Assembly: GCA_004556395.1 (NCBI GenBank) | Contig: SFHK01000092.1 | Location: forward strand, 1 to 10,682 | From: Clostridiales bacterium | Lineage (GTDB): Bacteria > Bacillota > Clostridia > Christensenellales > Aristaeellaceae | DNA: 10,682 nucleotides | Direction of reading: 5' to 3' | Part shown: positions 1-6,646 of the stretch, in pieces | Layout: the number at the start of each line of letters is the position of its first letter | Position numbering within the stretch: position 1 is the stretch's first letter | Made by a program: the position numbers and the translations under genes | Notes under the pieces: model-generated | The model's input: only the letters and a program-made list of their open reading frames with translations | The model's database searches: none | Told to the model about the DNA's origin: nothing

Positions 1-110
1 TTCGCGTGTTCCGCGCCGCAGCCATCTCGCGAAGCGCAGCTACTTCCGCATTCGCGCGACCCGCGCCGCAGCCGTTTCGCGAAGCGCGGCCACTCCCGCG
101 TTCGCGCGAT
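1..110. repeat. 50-bp tandem repeat at the left edge (two full units plus the start of a third)
   Basis: Unit 1 (1-50) and unit 2 (51-100) match at about 41 of 50 positions. Both begin TTCGCG and share CCGCGCCGCAGCC and TCGCGAAGCGC. A third unit begins at 101 (TTCGCGCGAT) and then diverges. The array is cut by the window edge, so its real size is unknown. Fifty is not a multiple of three, so this is not a protein repeat. The remaining bases up to the RadC-like start (111-285) hold no promoter I can recognise. The RadC reading frame is open all the way from position 1, which is common in DNA this GC-rich. Confidence 0.7.
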
Positions 111-285
111 ACGCCCGCTTCTGCATTCGAATGAGCTCCGCGGCAAAAGCCCCGTCTCGCACCGCGTTCAAGGGCTATTCCGGCGAAGAGCGGCTTTCCG
201 CGTGTTCGCGCGCAGCAAAACGGGCTTCCAGCCAATCGCGGGGAAAACACATTCTCGCAAAATCAACCGATTCTCGGAGGGAAAC

Positions 286-1173
286 ATGAAGGATGAAAAC
301 GCGCGTCCGGCGTCGGATGTGCACGCCGGTCACCGCGAGCGTCTGAAAAAGCGGGCGCAGGAGGTGGGGCTGACCGCGCTGCCGCCGCACGAGGTGATCG
401 AGCTTCTGCTGTTTTACGCGGTGCCGCGGCAGGACGTGAACGAGCTGGCGCACGCGCTGATCGACAGGTTCGAGACGGTCACGGGCGTGCTCTCCGCCGG
501 CGAGGAGGAGCTGATGAAGGTGCCGGGCGTGGGCTTCCGCGTCGCCGGGACGCTCGCCGCCTTCTTCCGCGCCGCGAACGCCTACCGGCTGATGCCCGCG
601 CAGGCGCGCACGGTCATCCGCGCCCGCGGACAGGCGGCCAGCTACGCGAAGGCGCTGTTCGAGGGCGACATGCGCCCGCAGACGTGGCTCGTGCTCTCCA
701 ACGCCGGTGGCGAGGTGCTGTTCACATCCCGCATGCTGACGGGCGCGATGTGGCTCAACGACCAGTCCCGCCTGTTCATCGCCGGGCGCGCCCTGCGCTA
801 CGACGCGCACTACGTCGTGCTGCTCGCGCGCCGCGGCTTCCGCACAAACGGCGTGTCGCACGTCGACCGGAAGATGATCTCCGAGCTGTCCGACTACCTC
901 GATTCCATCGGCGTGTACGTGATGGACTACCTCGTCGTGTGCCCGGACCGCGTCGTGAGCCTGAAAAACCTCATCGACGCCCCAACCCCGCGTCCCCGCC
1001 GTACATCCGACTTCCCCCAGATCAACGAAACCTGGCAAGCCGACCCGGACGAGGTGTGGGAAGCGGAGGAAATCCCGGACGCGGCGGAGCCGGCCCCCAG
1101 CTCGCCACAAGGCGCATCAGAAGAGGCGCGGGAAACAGGGGAGATTTCCGACCGAACGGAGCCGGAACTCTGA
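286..1173 (+). CDS. RadC-like protein (UPF0758/JAB family) with a lost JAMM metal motif and a repeat-derived tail
   Basis: The product has 295 residues. The N-terminal part (about 15-100) is the UPF0758 helical region, with LPPHEVIELLLFYAVPRQD at 32-50 and a helix-hairpin-helix KVPGVG at 78-83. Residues about 128-230 follow the RadC JAB/MPN fold and end in DYLVV...VVSL. Where the family has HNHPSG...S..D, this protein has ARRGFRTNGVSHVD (181-194). Both metal-binding histidines are therefore absent and it is probably not a metallo-isopeptidase or nuclease. The role of RadC proteins in DNA repair is itself doubtful. The tail after 231 is acidic and proline-rich. Its last 34 residues are one full and one partial unit of a 24-residue repeat. 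I chose ATG 286 because GGAGGG (276-281) sits 4 bases upstream; GTG 202 would add 28 residues but has no such site. Confidence 0.85.
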   Translation: MKDENARPASDVHAGHRERLKKRAQEVGLTALPPHEVIELLLFYAVPRQDVNELAHALIDRFETVTGVLSAGEEELMKVPGVGFRVAGTLAAFFRAANAYRLMPAQARTVIRARGQAASYAKALFEGDMRPQTWLVLSNAGGEVLFTSRMLTGAMWLNDQSRLFIAGRALRYDAHYVVLLARRGFRTNGVSHVDRKMISELSDYLDSIGVYVMDYLVVCPDRVVSLKNLIDAPTPRPRRTSDFPQINETWQADPDEVWEAEEIPDAAEPAPSSPQGASEEARETGEISDRTEPEL

Positions 1174-1500
1174 CCGCTGCAAAGCGCTTCGGAGGAAGTA
1201 GGGGAAGATGGGGAGATTTCCGCCCTGACAGAGCCGACCCTCAGATCGCCGCAAGGCGTTTCGGAAGAAGTAGGGGAAGATGGGGAGATTTCCGACCGAA
1301 CGGAGCCGGAACTCTGACCGCTGCAAAGCGCTTCGGAGGAAGTAGGGGAAGATGGGGAGATTTCCGCCCTGACAGAGCTGACCCTCAGATCGCCGCAAGG
1401 CGCTTCGGAAGAAATGCGAGAAATGGGGGAGATTTCTGACTCGATGGAACTGGAATCTTGACGGCGGAAAAGCGTTTCGGAGGAAGTGAGGGAGAGTTTC
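1069..1500 (+). repeat. Six-unit 72-bp tandem repeat spanning the RadC-like C-terminus and beyond
   Basis: Units start at 1069, 1141, 1213, 1285, 1357 and 1429, exactly 72 bp (24 codons) apart. All except the first begin GAGATTTC. Units alternate in two types. Type A (1141, 1285, related 1429) encodes EISDRTEPEL followed by TGA. Type B (1213, 1357) encodes EISALTEPTL followed by AGA and reads through to RSPQG.SEE. The units at 1141 and 1285 are identical, so the higher-order period is 144 bp. The first unit (1069) is the most divergent, has no stop, and forms the existing tail of the RadC-like protein. Stops in the RadC frame fall at 1171, 1315 and 1459, the same codon of each A-type unit. 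Because 72 is a multiple of three, the array also leaves long meaningless open frames on both strands. Confidence 0.95.
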
Positions 1501-1514
1501 AATTTTCTGTAGAT

Positions 1515-1553
1515 GAAATGGGTATGGAGCGAAAAACGTTCCATACCCATTTC
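1515..1553. terminator. 17-bp hairpin after the repeat array, candidate terminator
   Basis: Arms 1515-1531 and 1537-1553 (GAAATGGGTATGGAGCG against its complement) pair over 17 positions with one G-T wobble, around a loop of five A. It sits between the repeat array and the next open frame. Neither strand has a clear run of T after the stem, so a Rho-independent role is uncertain. It could instead be an mRNA-end or miniature-repeat hairpin. Confidence 0.4.
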
Positions 1554-1567
1554 GCGTTGGAAAGCTG

Positions 1568-2347
1568 GTGAAGGGGGATTTCTTGGGAGAAAATCTGATT
1601 ATCGCAACGGGGAAGGGCGATATAAATCTTGAGCGCAGCTATACCGCTATTGGATTAAAGCGCACAAGTGTCCGCACGTCTATCGGTGTACGTCTTGAAA
1701 TCCCTAAAGAAGGGATGGACTACATGAAAGCGAAGAGCAACAACCTGAAAATCAAAAAACACTATGAGAATGCATATGTGAAAACACATTGTGTGTGTTA
1801 TGCGGGTGAAGTAGTTCCGTATAGGGCACAACAAATGTCGTTAGTTGGAGGTAGAGCCGACTCATATGCGCTAAGAGATACATCAAATGTAAATATCCTC
1901 TACCGCTCAGCACGACAGAATAGCTTGGACGCAGCCTTAAATACGCTTCGGAAATTTGAGAAGGTCAGTAATGGGAATGTAGTCTACCAAACGATTGATG
2001 ATTTCCTCGAATCAAATATATCGGACGGACTATTCATTCCAAACCGTGACTGGGAAATCAAAGGGGACGTAAGCAAGCTATTCGATAAGACTGTATATGA
2101 AAGCCTGAGAGACTTTCTTATAACAGTATATGAGAAAAAGTATATTGATATAAGACACGGTTTAGTTCACGCACCCGCTGCTGAATGGATTGTTCCACAG
2201 GTAAGCGTTAATTTCAACTTTGAAACGGATGTAGACGGCTTATTTGTTGTTGGTGACGGATCAGGCAAAACGCAAGGTATCTTGTCCGCTGCCGTATCGG
2301 CGTTGCGGGCAACGAACGTAATACGTCAAAGGAGGAATGCCGCTTGA
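1568..2347 (+). CDS. C-terminal half of a COG2509-like FAD-dependent dehydrogenase (probable gene remnant)
   Basis: The open frame encodes 259 residues. Family landmarks in order are LIIATGKG (10-17), IGVRLEIP (39-46), KTHCVCYAGEVVPY (72-85) and the C-terminal flavin-site signature GLFVVGDGSGKTQGI (224-238), followed by SAAVSAL. These match the second half of the uncharacterised NAD(FAD)-utilising dehydrogenases, which are normally about 450 residues or more. The N-terminal dinucleotide-binding GxGxxG fold is missing, so FAD binding is unlikely. The start is arbitrary: GTG 1568 opens the frame, and TTG 1583 has AAGGGGG (1571-1577) in front of it. The sequence is visibly AT-richer, with more A/T-ending codons, than either neighbour, which suggests DNA of different origin. 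Its stop overlaps the TTG start of the next frame at 2344-2347. The family call comes from remembered motifs and no search was run. Confidence 0.6.
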   Translation: MKGDFLGENLIIATGKGDINLERSYTAIGLKRTSVRTSIGVRLEIPKEGMDYMKAKSNNLKIKKHYENAYVKTHCVCYAGEVVPYRAQQMSLVGGRADSYALRDTSNVNILYRSARQNSLDAALNTLRKFEKVSNGNVVYQTIDDFLESNISDGLFIPNRDWEIKGDVSKLFDKTVYESLRDFLITVYEKKYIDIRHGLVHAPAAEWIVPQVSVNFNFETDVDGLFVVGDGSGKTQGILSAAVSALRATNVIRQRRNAA

Positions 2348-2538
2348 TCGAAGCACGCAATCTGACGAAGGTTTATCGCATCGCCCGGCCGAAGGAGGGG
2401 CGGTTCGCCGCCGTGCGCGCGCTGTTTCACAGCGAATATACGGAGAAGCGCGCGGTGGACGGCATCGATTTTACCATTGAGGACGGCGAGGTGGTGGGCT
2501 ACATCGGCCCGAACGGCGCGGGCAGCTTCGCGCGCTGA
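2344..2538 (+). pseudogene. ABC-2 exporter ATPase, N-terminal fragment ending inside Walker A
   Basis: This is the first ~60 codons of a COG4586-type ATPase (IEARNLTKVYRI, a 20-residue insert, AVDGIDFTIEDGEVVGYIGPNGAG). Residues 55-60 are the start of Walker A (GPNGAG). The lysine and Ser/Thr that bind ATP phosphate are missing, and the frame runs into SFAR and TGA. The rest (Q-loop, signature, Walker B, H-loop; normally ~320 residues) is absent. The TTG start is supported by AAGGAGG (2329-2335) upstream and overlaps the previous stop. Downstream sequence is directly that of a permease, so the cause is a deletion rather than a point mutation. The product cannot hydrolyse ATP. Confidence 0.85.
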
Positions 2539-2561
2539 CGCTGTATCGGTTTGAGTTTTTC

Positions 2562-3296
2562 GTGAAGATACTCTATGGGCTGCTCGCGATGTACGGCGCG
2601 CGCTGCCTGTGGACGGCGCTGTATCGCCAGAACCCCGCGCTTCTGGAGCGCACGCTGCCCGAGATGATCACCTACGCCATGCTGGCGATGGCGCTGGACA
2701 TGGTGTTTTACCCGTCGGGCGACAACTCCGTGCAGTCGTATATGAACGAGCAGGTGCGGCGGGGCAGCATCGATACCGACCTTCTGCGGCCGATGGATTT
2801 TCAGCTTCAGATGCTGTCTCGCAATTCCAGCTATATCCTGTGCATGCTGCTGGTGCTGGTGCTGCCCGCGTGCGCGGCGGGCATGCTGCTGATGGGCATG
2901 CGCCTGCCCGCGTCGCCCTTGCACGCGGCGGCGTTCGCGGTCAGTCTGGCGCTGGCGTATCTGGTGCTGTTTTCGCTCAATTTCCTCTTGGGGCTTTTAA
3001 GTATGCTGGTTATGAACATCAAGCAGATCGCGTGGGCGTACCGGGGGCTGGTCAGCCTGCTGTCCGGCGCGCTGATTCCGCTGTGGCTGTTTCCGGCGGG
3101 ACTGCGCGCCGCGCTGGGCGCGCTGCCGTTCCGCTGCATTTACGACGTGCCGCTGAACGTATACACCGGCGCTTTGAACGGCGGCGCGCTGGCGGGGCAG
3201 CTGGCGCTTCAGCTCGCGTGGGCGGCGGCGCTTTTCGCGCTGGGACGCGCCGCGTGGCATGCCGTGCACCGGCGCATGACCGTGCAGGGAGGCTGA
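2562..3296 (+). CDS. ABC-2 type permease subunit (COG4587/COG3694-like), own start lost
   Basis: The product is an integral membrane protein with about six hydrophobic segments. The family hallmark RRGSIDTDLLRPMDFQ is at 66-81 (a cytoplasmic loop, compare 'RRGELDLLLLRP' in relatives), and ALPFRCIYDVPLNVYTG lies near the end (about 189-205). Such permeases pair with a COG4586 ATPase for export of an unknown substrate. GTG 2562 is only the first available start and has no convincing ribosome binding site. The same frame is open further upstream (GQLRALTLYRFEF), so the native N-terminus was probably removed when the ATPase gene was cut. Expression may depend on termination-reinitiation after the fragment's TGA at 2536. 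The body of the protein looks undamaged, but it has no working partner ATPase in view. Confidence 0.7.
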   Translation: MKILYGLLAMYGARCLWTALYRQNPALLERTLPEMITYAMLAMALDMVFYPSGDNSVQSYMNEQVRRGSIDTDLLRPMDFQLQMLSRNSSYILCMLLVLVLPACAAGMLLMGMRLPASPLHAAAFAVSLALAYLVLFSLNFLLGLLSMLVMNIKQIAWAYRGLVSLLSGALIPLWLFPAGLRAALGALPFRCIYDVPLNVYTGALNGGALAGQLALQLAWAAALFALGRAAWHAVHRRMTVQGG

Positions 3297-3299
3297 GAC

Positions 3300-4570
3300 A
3301 TGAAAGCGATGCGTTTTGACCTGAAAATGTACGGCGCGCTGGTGAAAATGGCCATGCGCAGCCTGATGCAATACCGCGCGGACTTCTGGACGAGCCAGAA
3401 GCAGGTGTCCGCGCTGTTTCTTATGGAAGCGGTAATCCTGCTGTTGGGCGCGGCGATTGTCGCGGGAGCGGTCGCGATGGCGCTGATGAAGGCGCTGTTT
3501 GTGTGGTTCTTTGAGCTGAAGGAAATGCAAAGCCTTTCGTGGGTGATCTTTCACGTCAATTTCTGGAAGCTTCTGGCCATTGCCGCGGCGTATCTGTGCG
3601 CGATGGCGGCGATTCTTTTGCTTACGCTGCGCGGGCTGTGCCGCGCGCCGATTGTGCAGCTGATGCGGGAGGACGCCGAGGGCAACCGCGTTCGCCGTCC
3701 GCGCCGGAGACTGCGCGCGGGCAGGAGCGCCGTCGCGTCGGTGCGCCGCATGCTGCTTTCGCGCGCGAACGGGCGGTATGTCAGCTGCCTGATGCTTTCG
3801 GTGCCGGTGGCCGTGGCGGTGTTTGTGGCGGCCAACACGGTGCTTTCGAGCATCGCAGTGGTGAACCCGAGGCCGGAATATGAGCTGAGGGTGACGCAGA
3901 TGCGGGAAAATGAGCAGGGCGGCTGGTTTACGGAGGAAGACCGAAGCGCGATTCGGGCGCTTTCGGGCGTGCGGGACGTGGAGCTGTCCTCCGTGGTCAC
4001 GGCGCGCACGTATGAGAACGGCGAATGGCGGAACGACGATGGGGACGGAAGCACGATCAACCGGATATATGTGTATCTCTCCGATATTTCGCGCCATGAG
4101 GCCGTCGAGAAATGGCTGCGCGATACCTACGCGGGGCAGGAATATTCCGTGGTGAACGAATACGCGGAGTATGAGCGGACGGAGGTCGCCTTCGTGGGGC
4201 TGTTGTGGCTCTTCTCGTGCTGCTGGTGCTGGAGGCGATGGTGGTGTCCGCGCGGCTGACCGGCTTCGTGCTGGCGCAGAGGGGCAACCGTCGAAGGCTG
4301 TACGGGCTTGGCGCGTCCGCGGGAACGCTGATTCGCGCCTACAGCGGGCAGGCGGAGCGCGCGGCGGCGTGGGGGATGATCCTGACGATTGTGCCCTCTG
4401 CGGCGCTTCTATGGGTCTTAAACAAGAGTGAAATGTATTTTCTCGACCTGCGCCCCGGCGTGCTGGCCATGAATCTCGGCTGCGCGGCGCTGCTGGCGCT
4501 TTCCTACATTCTGCCGGTTCGACTGGCGCTGAAAAAGGCGATGCGCGGGATCCGCGCGGAGGAGAGGTGA
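3300..4570 (+). pseudogene. Chimeric and frameshifted permease: ABC-2 permease N-terminus joined to a BceB/FtsX-type permease
   Basis: GGGAGG (3287-3292) precedes ATG 3300. Residues 1 to about 30 (ending SLMQYRADFW) look like the start of a second ABC-2 permease. From about residue 31 (SQKQVSALFLMEAVILLL) the sequence becomes that of an FtsX-domain permease of the BceB/YxdM kind, where this motif normally follows 'LG(A/M)'. Two membrane segments follow, then a basic linker, another membrane segment, and an extracytoplasmic region (about 180-290). The frame then breaks near 4193-4205 and ends at TGA 4257-4259. The rest of the second FtsX domain (VVALLVLLVLEAMVVSARL...LYGLGAS...GIRAEER) continues in the next frame to 4570. 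One extra G in the GGGG run at 4196-4199 would restore continuity. It is doubly damaged and very unlikely to work; the single-base shift could be a sequencing error, the fusion less so. Confidence 0.75.
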
Positions 4571-4575
4571 CAGGC

Positions 4576-5235
4576 ATGCTTACGATTGAAGCGCTTACAA
4601 AGGTTTACAAGCAGGGAGACGACCACATTTTCGCCGTGAACAAGGCGAGCTTCACGGTGCAGAAGGGCGAATTCGTCGCGCTGGTGGGGCAGTCCGGCTC
4701 CGGCAAGACGACGCTTCTGAACATGATCGGCTGCATCGACCGGCCCACGTCCGGACGCGTGCTTTTAGAGGAAAAAGACCTGACCGCCATGGAGGACGAG
4801 GCGCTCGCGCGCATGCGCAGGCGCAGAATCGGGCATGTGTATCAGGATTTCCGGCTGCTGGAGATGCTCACGGCGGAGGAAAACATCCGCATGCCGTGCC
4901 TGCTGGACAACCGCCCGGCGGACGAAAAGCGCCTGCGCGCGCTGGCGAAGCTGCTGGGCGTCGACCAGCGCCTGCGGCACCTGCCGCGCGAGCTGTCCGG
5001 CGGTCAGAGGCAGCGGGTGGCCATCGCGAGAGCGCTGATCAACGACCCCGCGCTGCTGCTGGCCGACGAGCCGACCGGCAACCTCGACCGCCGCTCCGCC
5101 GACGATACGATGGAGCTGCTGCGCACGCTCAACCGGCAGGGCTGTACCATCCTGCTGGTGACCCACGAGGAGCGCTACGCGGACATGTGCTCCCGCAAAA
5201 TCCGCATGATGGACGGCTGCGCGGCGGAGGCGTGA
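4576..5235 (+). CDS. ABC transporter ATPase, LolD/MacB/BceA type
   Basis: The product has 219 residues, normal for this family. Every ATPase motif is intact: Walker A GQSGSGKT (38-45), Q-loop YQDF (89-92), signature LSGGQ (140-144), Walker B LLLADEP (160-166), D-loop GNLD (168-171) and switch histidine TH (196-197). These ATPases drive FtsX-domain permeases in peptide sensing/detoxification or lipoprotein and peptide export. The natural partner here is the broken FtsX-type permease just upstream. ATG 4576 is preferred over GTG 4567 because GGAGAGG (4561-4567) is well spaced for it; the stop of the preceding frame (4568-4570) is only five bases away, showing one operon. It is either an orphan or a partner for a permease elsewhere. 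Confidence 0.88.
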   Translation: MLTIEALTKVYKQGDDHIFAVNKASFTVQKGEFVALVGQSGSGKTTLLNMIGCIDRPTSGRVLLEEKDLTAMEDEALARMRRRRIGHVYQDFRLLEMLTAEENIRMPCLLDNRPADEKRLRALAKLLGVDQRLRHLPRELSGGQRQRVAIARALINDPALLLADEPTGNLDRRSADDTMELLRTLNRQGCTILLVTHEERYADMCSRKIRMMDGCAAEA

Positions 5236-5246
5236 AGAGATAGGTG

Positions 5247-5275
5247 AAAGTCCTTCCGGCCGGGAGGACTTTTTC
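5247..5275 (+). terminator. Rho-independent terminator of the ABC block
   Basis: AAAGTCCTTCC (5247-5257), loop GGCC, and GGGAGGACTTT (5262-5272) pair over 11 positions with one wobble, and the run of T extends to 5274. It starts 12 bases after the ATPase stop codon. Confidence 0.85.
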
Positions 5276-5282
5276 TATGGGC

Positions 5283-5427
5283 AAGTTTCCGCGTTCAGGA
5301 ATCGAAGCGGAAACTTAAGGCGCCGCCGCACAATTCGGCGGCGCGTCGGGCGATGTCTTTTCCGCCATCTGCGGCATGCAAATTCCTCGATTTACCTCCA
5401 GTAAACCTTCGGAATTTTCATTTGCAT
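5283..5427. other. Cluster of three inverted repeats in a gene-free region (5276-5554)
   Basis: Three hairpin-forming sequences lie in a row. First, AAGTTTCCGC (5283-5292) against GCGGAAACTT (5307-5316), perfect over 10 bp. Second, GCGCCGCCG (5320-5328) against CGGCGGCGC (5336-5344), perfect over 9 bp. Third, a nested set with outer arms ATGCAAAT (5376-5383) and ATTTGCAT (5420-5427), a middle TCC/GGA pairing, and inner arms TTTAC (5391-5395) and GTAAA (5401-5405). None is followed by a T-run. I see no promoter driving them and no convincing gene; the short open frames here lack ribosome binding sites. They could be processed RNA structure or regulator sites. The stretch 5428-5554 shows nothing else that I recognise. 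Confidence 0.55.
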
Positions 5428-5554
5428 CTGACGAAAAATCCATTCGCCGGCCGACTACCTCATTTGTGCGGCGCTGCCTTAAGGAAAAGGGGCGAGAGAA
5501 GCTTCTTTCCCACAGCCTTTTTATACCGAGACGCGAAAAAATTATGATTACATG

Positions 5555-5583
5555 TTTACATTTTGCAGAAAAACGTATATAAT
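5555..5583 (+). promoter_or_regulatory. Sigma-A promoter of the XRE/ImmA-IrrE and PIN operon
   Basis: TTTACA (5555-5560) and a perfect TATAAT (5578-5583) are separated by exactly 17 bp. Transcription should start near 5590, leaving a leader of about 17 bases with the ribosome binding site GAAAGGGGG (5591-5599). The short leader fits a self-regulating XRE gene. No clear operator palindrome overlaps the core promoter. Confidence 0.85.
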
Positions 5584-5606
5584 ATAAACAGAAAGGGGGC
5601 GGGACG

Positions 5607-6638
5607 ATGCTCGAGAAGAATCTAAAGTACTATCGTCTGCGCAGCGGGCTTTCGAAGAGGGAGCTTGCGAGCCGAATCGGGGTATCGGCGATGGCGATTT
5701 CTCATTATGAAAATGGGGAAAGGAAGCCCGAAATCGATATTCTGCGCAGGCTTGCGGGCGAGCTTGGCGTGAAGCTGGCGGATTTTCTCGCCGTGCGCAG
5801 TAGAAATCACCAATATGCGCATTGCGAGTTCAGAAAGAATCGCGCGCTTTCAAAGACGGAAGAGGAATTCATTTGCGAAAGCGTGGAGGAATACTTCGAT
5901 CGATTCTTTAACGTCGTGGACGCGCTCGGCGGCGAGGTGCTGCCCGCCTGTCCGGAAATCCGCTGCGTACAGGTTGGACGCGATTCGGAGGAAGCCGCGC
6001 GCCTGCTTCGGAAGCATCTGGGCTTTGCGGAGGAAGGGCCGATTCAGAATCTCGTCGGCGCGATGGAGAACAAAGGCGTGCTTATATTCCGCTGCGGGAT
6101 TGAAAACGCGCATTTTTCCGGAATGAACGGCACTGTGGACGGCCGTCCATATCTGATTCTGAACGCCAATATGACTCCGGAGCGGCAGCGCTCCACACTC
6201 GTTCACGAGCTGGCGCATGTTTTTTGCGTATTTCCGGACGATATGCCGGAAAAGGAGCGCGAGGACTTCGCGACGGCGATCAGCGGAGCGTTCCTGTGCC
6301 CGCGGGAAGACATGCTTCGCGAGCTTGGCGTTCGGCGCACGCGAATTACCTCCGATATGATCATGGTGGCGAAGGAATACGGCGTGTCCACGCTGCTGTT
6401 GATGAAGCGGGCGAATCTGCTCGGCATGATCAGCGACGCGGTATACAAGGATTTCATGATTCGAGCGTCCCAGAATGGATGGAGGAAGAACGAACCGTCT
6501 CGTATTCCGGAGGAAACGACCAATCTCTTTGAGCAGCTGACGATTCGAGCCGTGAACGAGGACGAAATCAGCCAGCTTCGCGGCGCGGAGCTCCTGAAGC
6601 TCTCCTATGACGAATTCGACCGCATGGTGCATGCATAG
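5607..6638 (+). CDS. XRE-family HTH plus ImmA/IrrE-type zinc metalloprotease
   Basis: The product has 343 residues. Residues about 6-60 form a Cro/C1 helix-turn-helix (SKRELASRIGVSAMAISHYENGERKP). The ImmA/IrrE (COG2856, M78-like) domain follows, with zinc motif HELAH at 200-204 and a downstream glutamate in EREDFA (217-222), which matches the family's third ligand position; LCPRE (230-234) corresponds to the usual 'LMP' segment. Relatives cleave or sequester repressors, or act as antitoxin-like regulators in two-gene modules. AGGAGG of the next gene overlaps this stop codon, so the two are translationally linked. All metal ligands look intact, so proteolytic activity is plausible. The DNA target and the cleaved substrate are unknown; self-repression of the promoter at 5555 is an inference. 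Confidence 0.9.
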   Translation: MLEKNLKYYRLRSGLSKRELASRIGVSAMAISHYENGERKPEIDILRRLAGELGVKLADFLAVRSRNHQYAHCEFRKNRALSKTEEEFICESVEEYFDRFFNVVDALGGEVLPACPEIRCVQVGRDSEEAARLLRKHLGFAEEGPIQNLVGAMENKGVLIFRCGIENAHFSGMNGTVDGRPYLILNANMTPERQRSTLVHELAHVFCVFPDDMPEKEREDFATAISGAFLCPREDMLRELGVRRTRITSDMIMVAKEYGVSTLLLMKRANLLGMISDAVYKDFMIRASQNGWRKNEPSRIPEETTNLFEQLTIRAVNEDEISQLRGAELLKLSYDEFDRMVHA

Positions 6639-6646
6639 GAGGCGCA

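Noticed and set aside
1171..1461. TGA recoding (Trp or Sec) in the repeat array
   Set aside because: TGA ends several well-supported genes here (ABC ATPase, PIN, CvpA, the first permease). I see no selenocysteine insertion hairpin, and the B units have AGA at that codon rather than Trp or Cys.
1069..1500. CRISPR-like array
   Set aside because: The whole 72-bp unit is conserved, with no variable spacers between short repeats. The units continue the codons of the RadC-like tail.
927..1550. 207-residue minus-strand open frame rich in Ser with a 24-residue repeat
   Set aside because: Its start lies inside the 1515-1553 hairpin and has no ribosome binding site. It exists because the 72-bp unit is a multiple of three and has no stop in that frame. 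The RadC-like gene on the other strand has clear homology and a binding site.
1560..2345. Insertion sequence or integron cassette carrying the flavoprotein fragment
   Set aside because: I find no transposase or integrase, no terminal inverted repeats and no target-site duplication at either edge; the composition shift alone does not prove mobility.
4193..4205. Programmed ribosomal frameshift in the FtsX-type permease
   Set aside because: There is no canonical slippery heptamer and no obvious stimulatory element was seen. The gene is already a chimera with a broken N-terminus, so decay or a sequencing slip is more likely.
5353..5582. Two overlapping short plus-strand open frames before the XRE gene
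   Set aside because: There is no ribosome binding site and no promoter, and they run through the promoter of the XRE operon.
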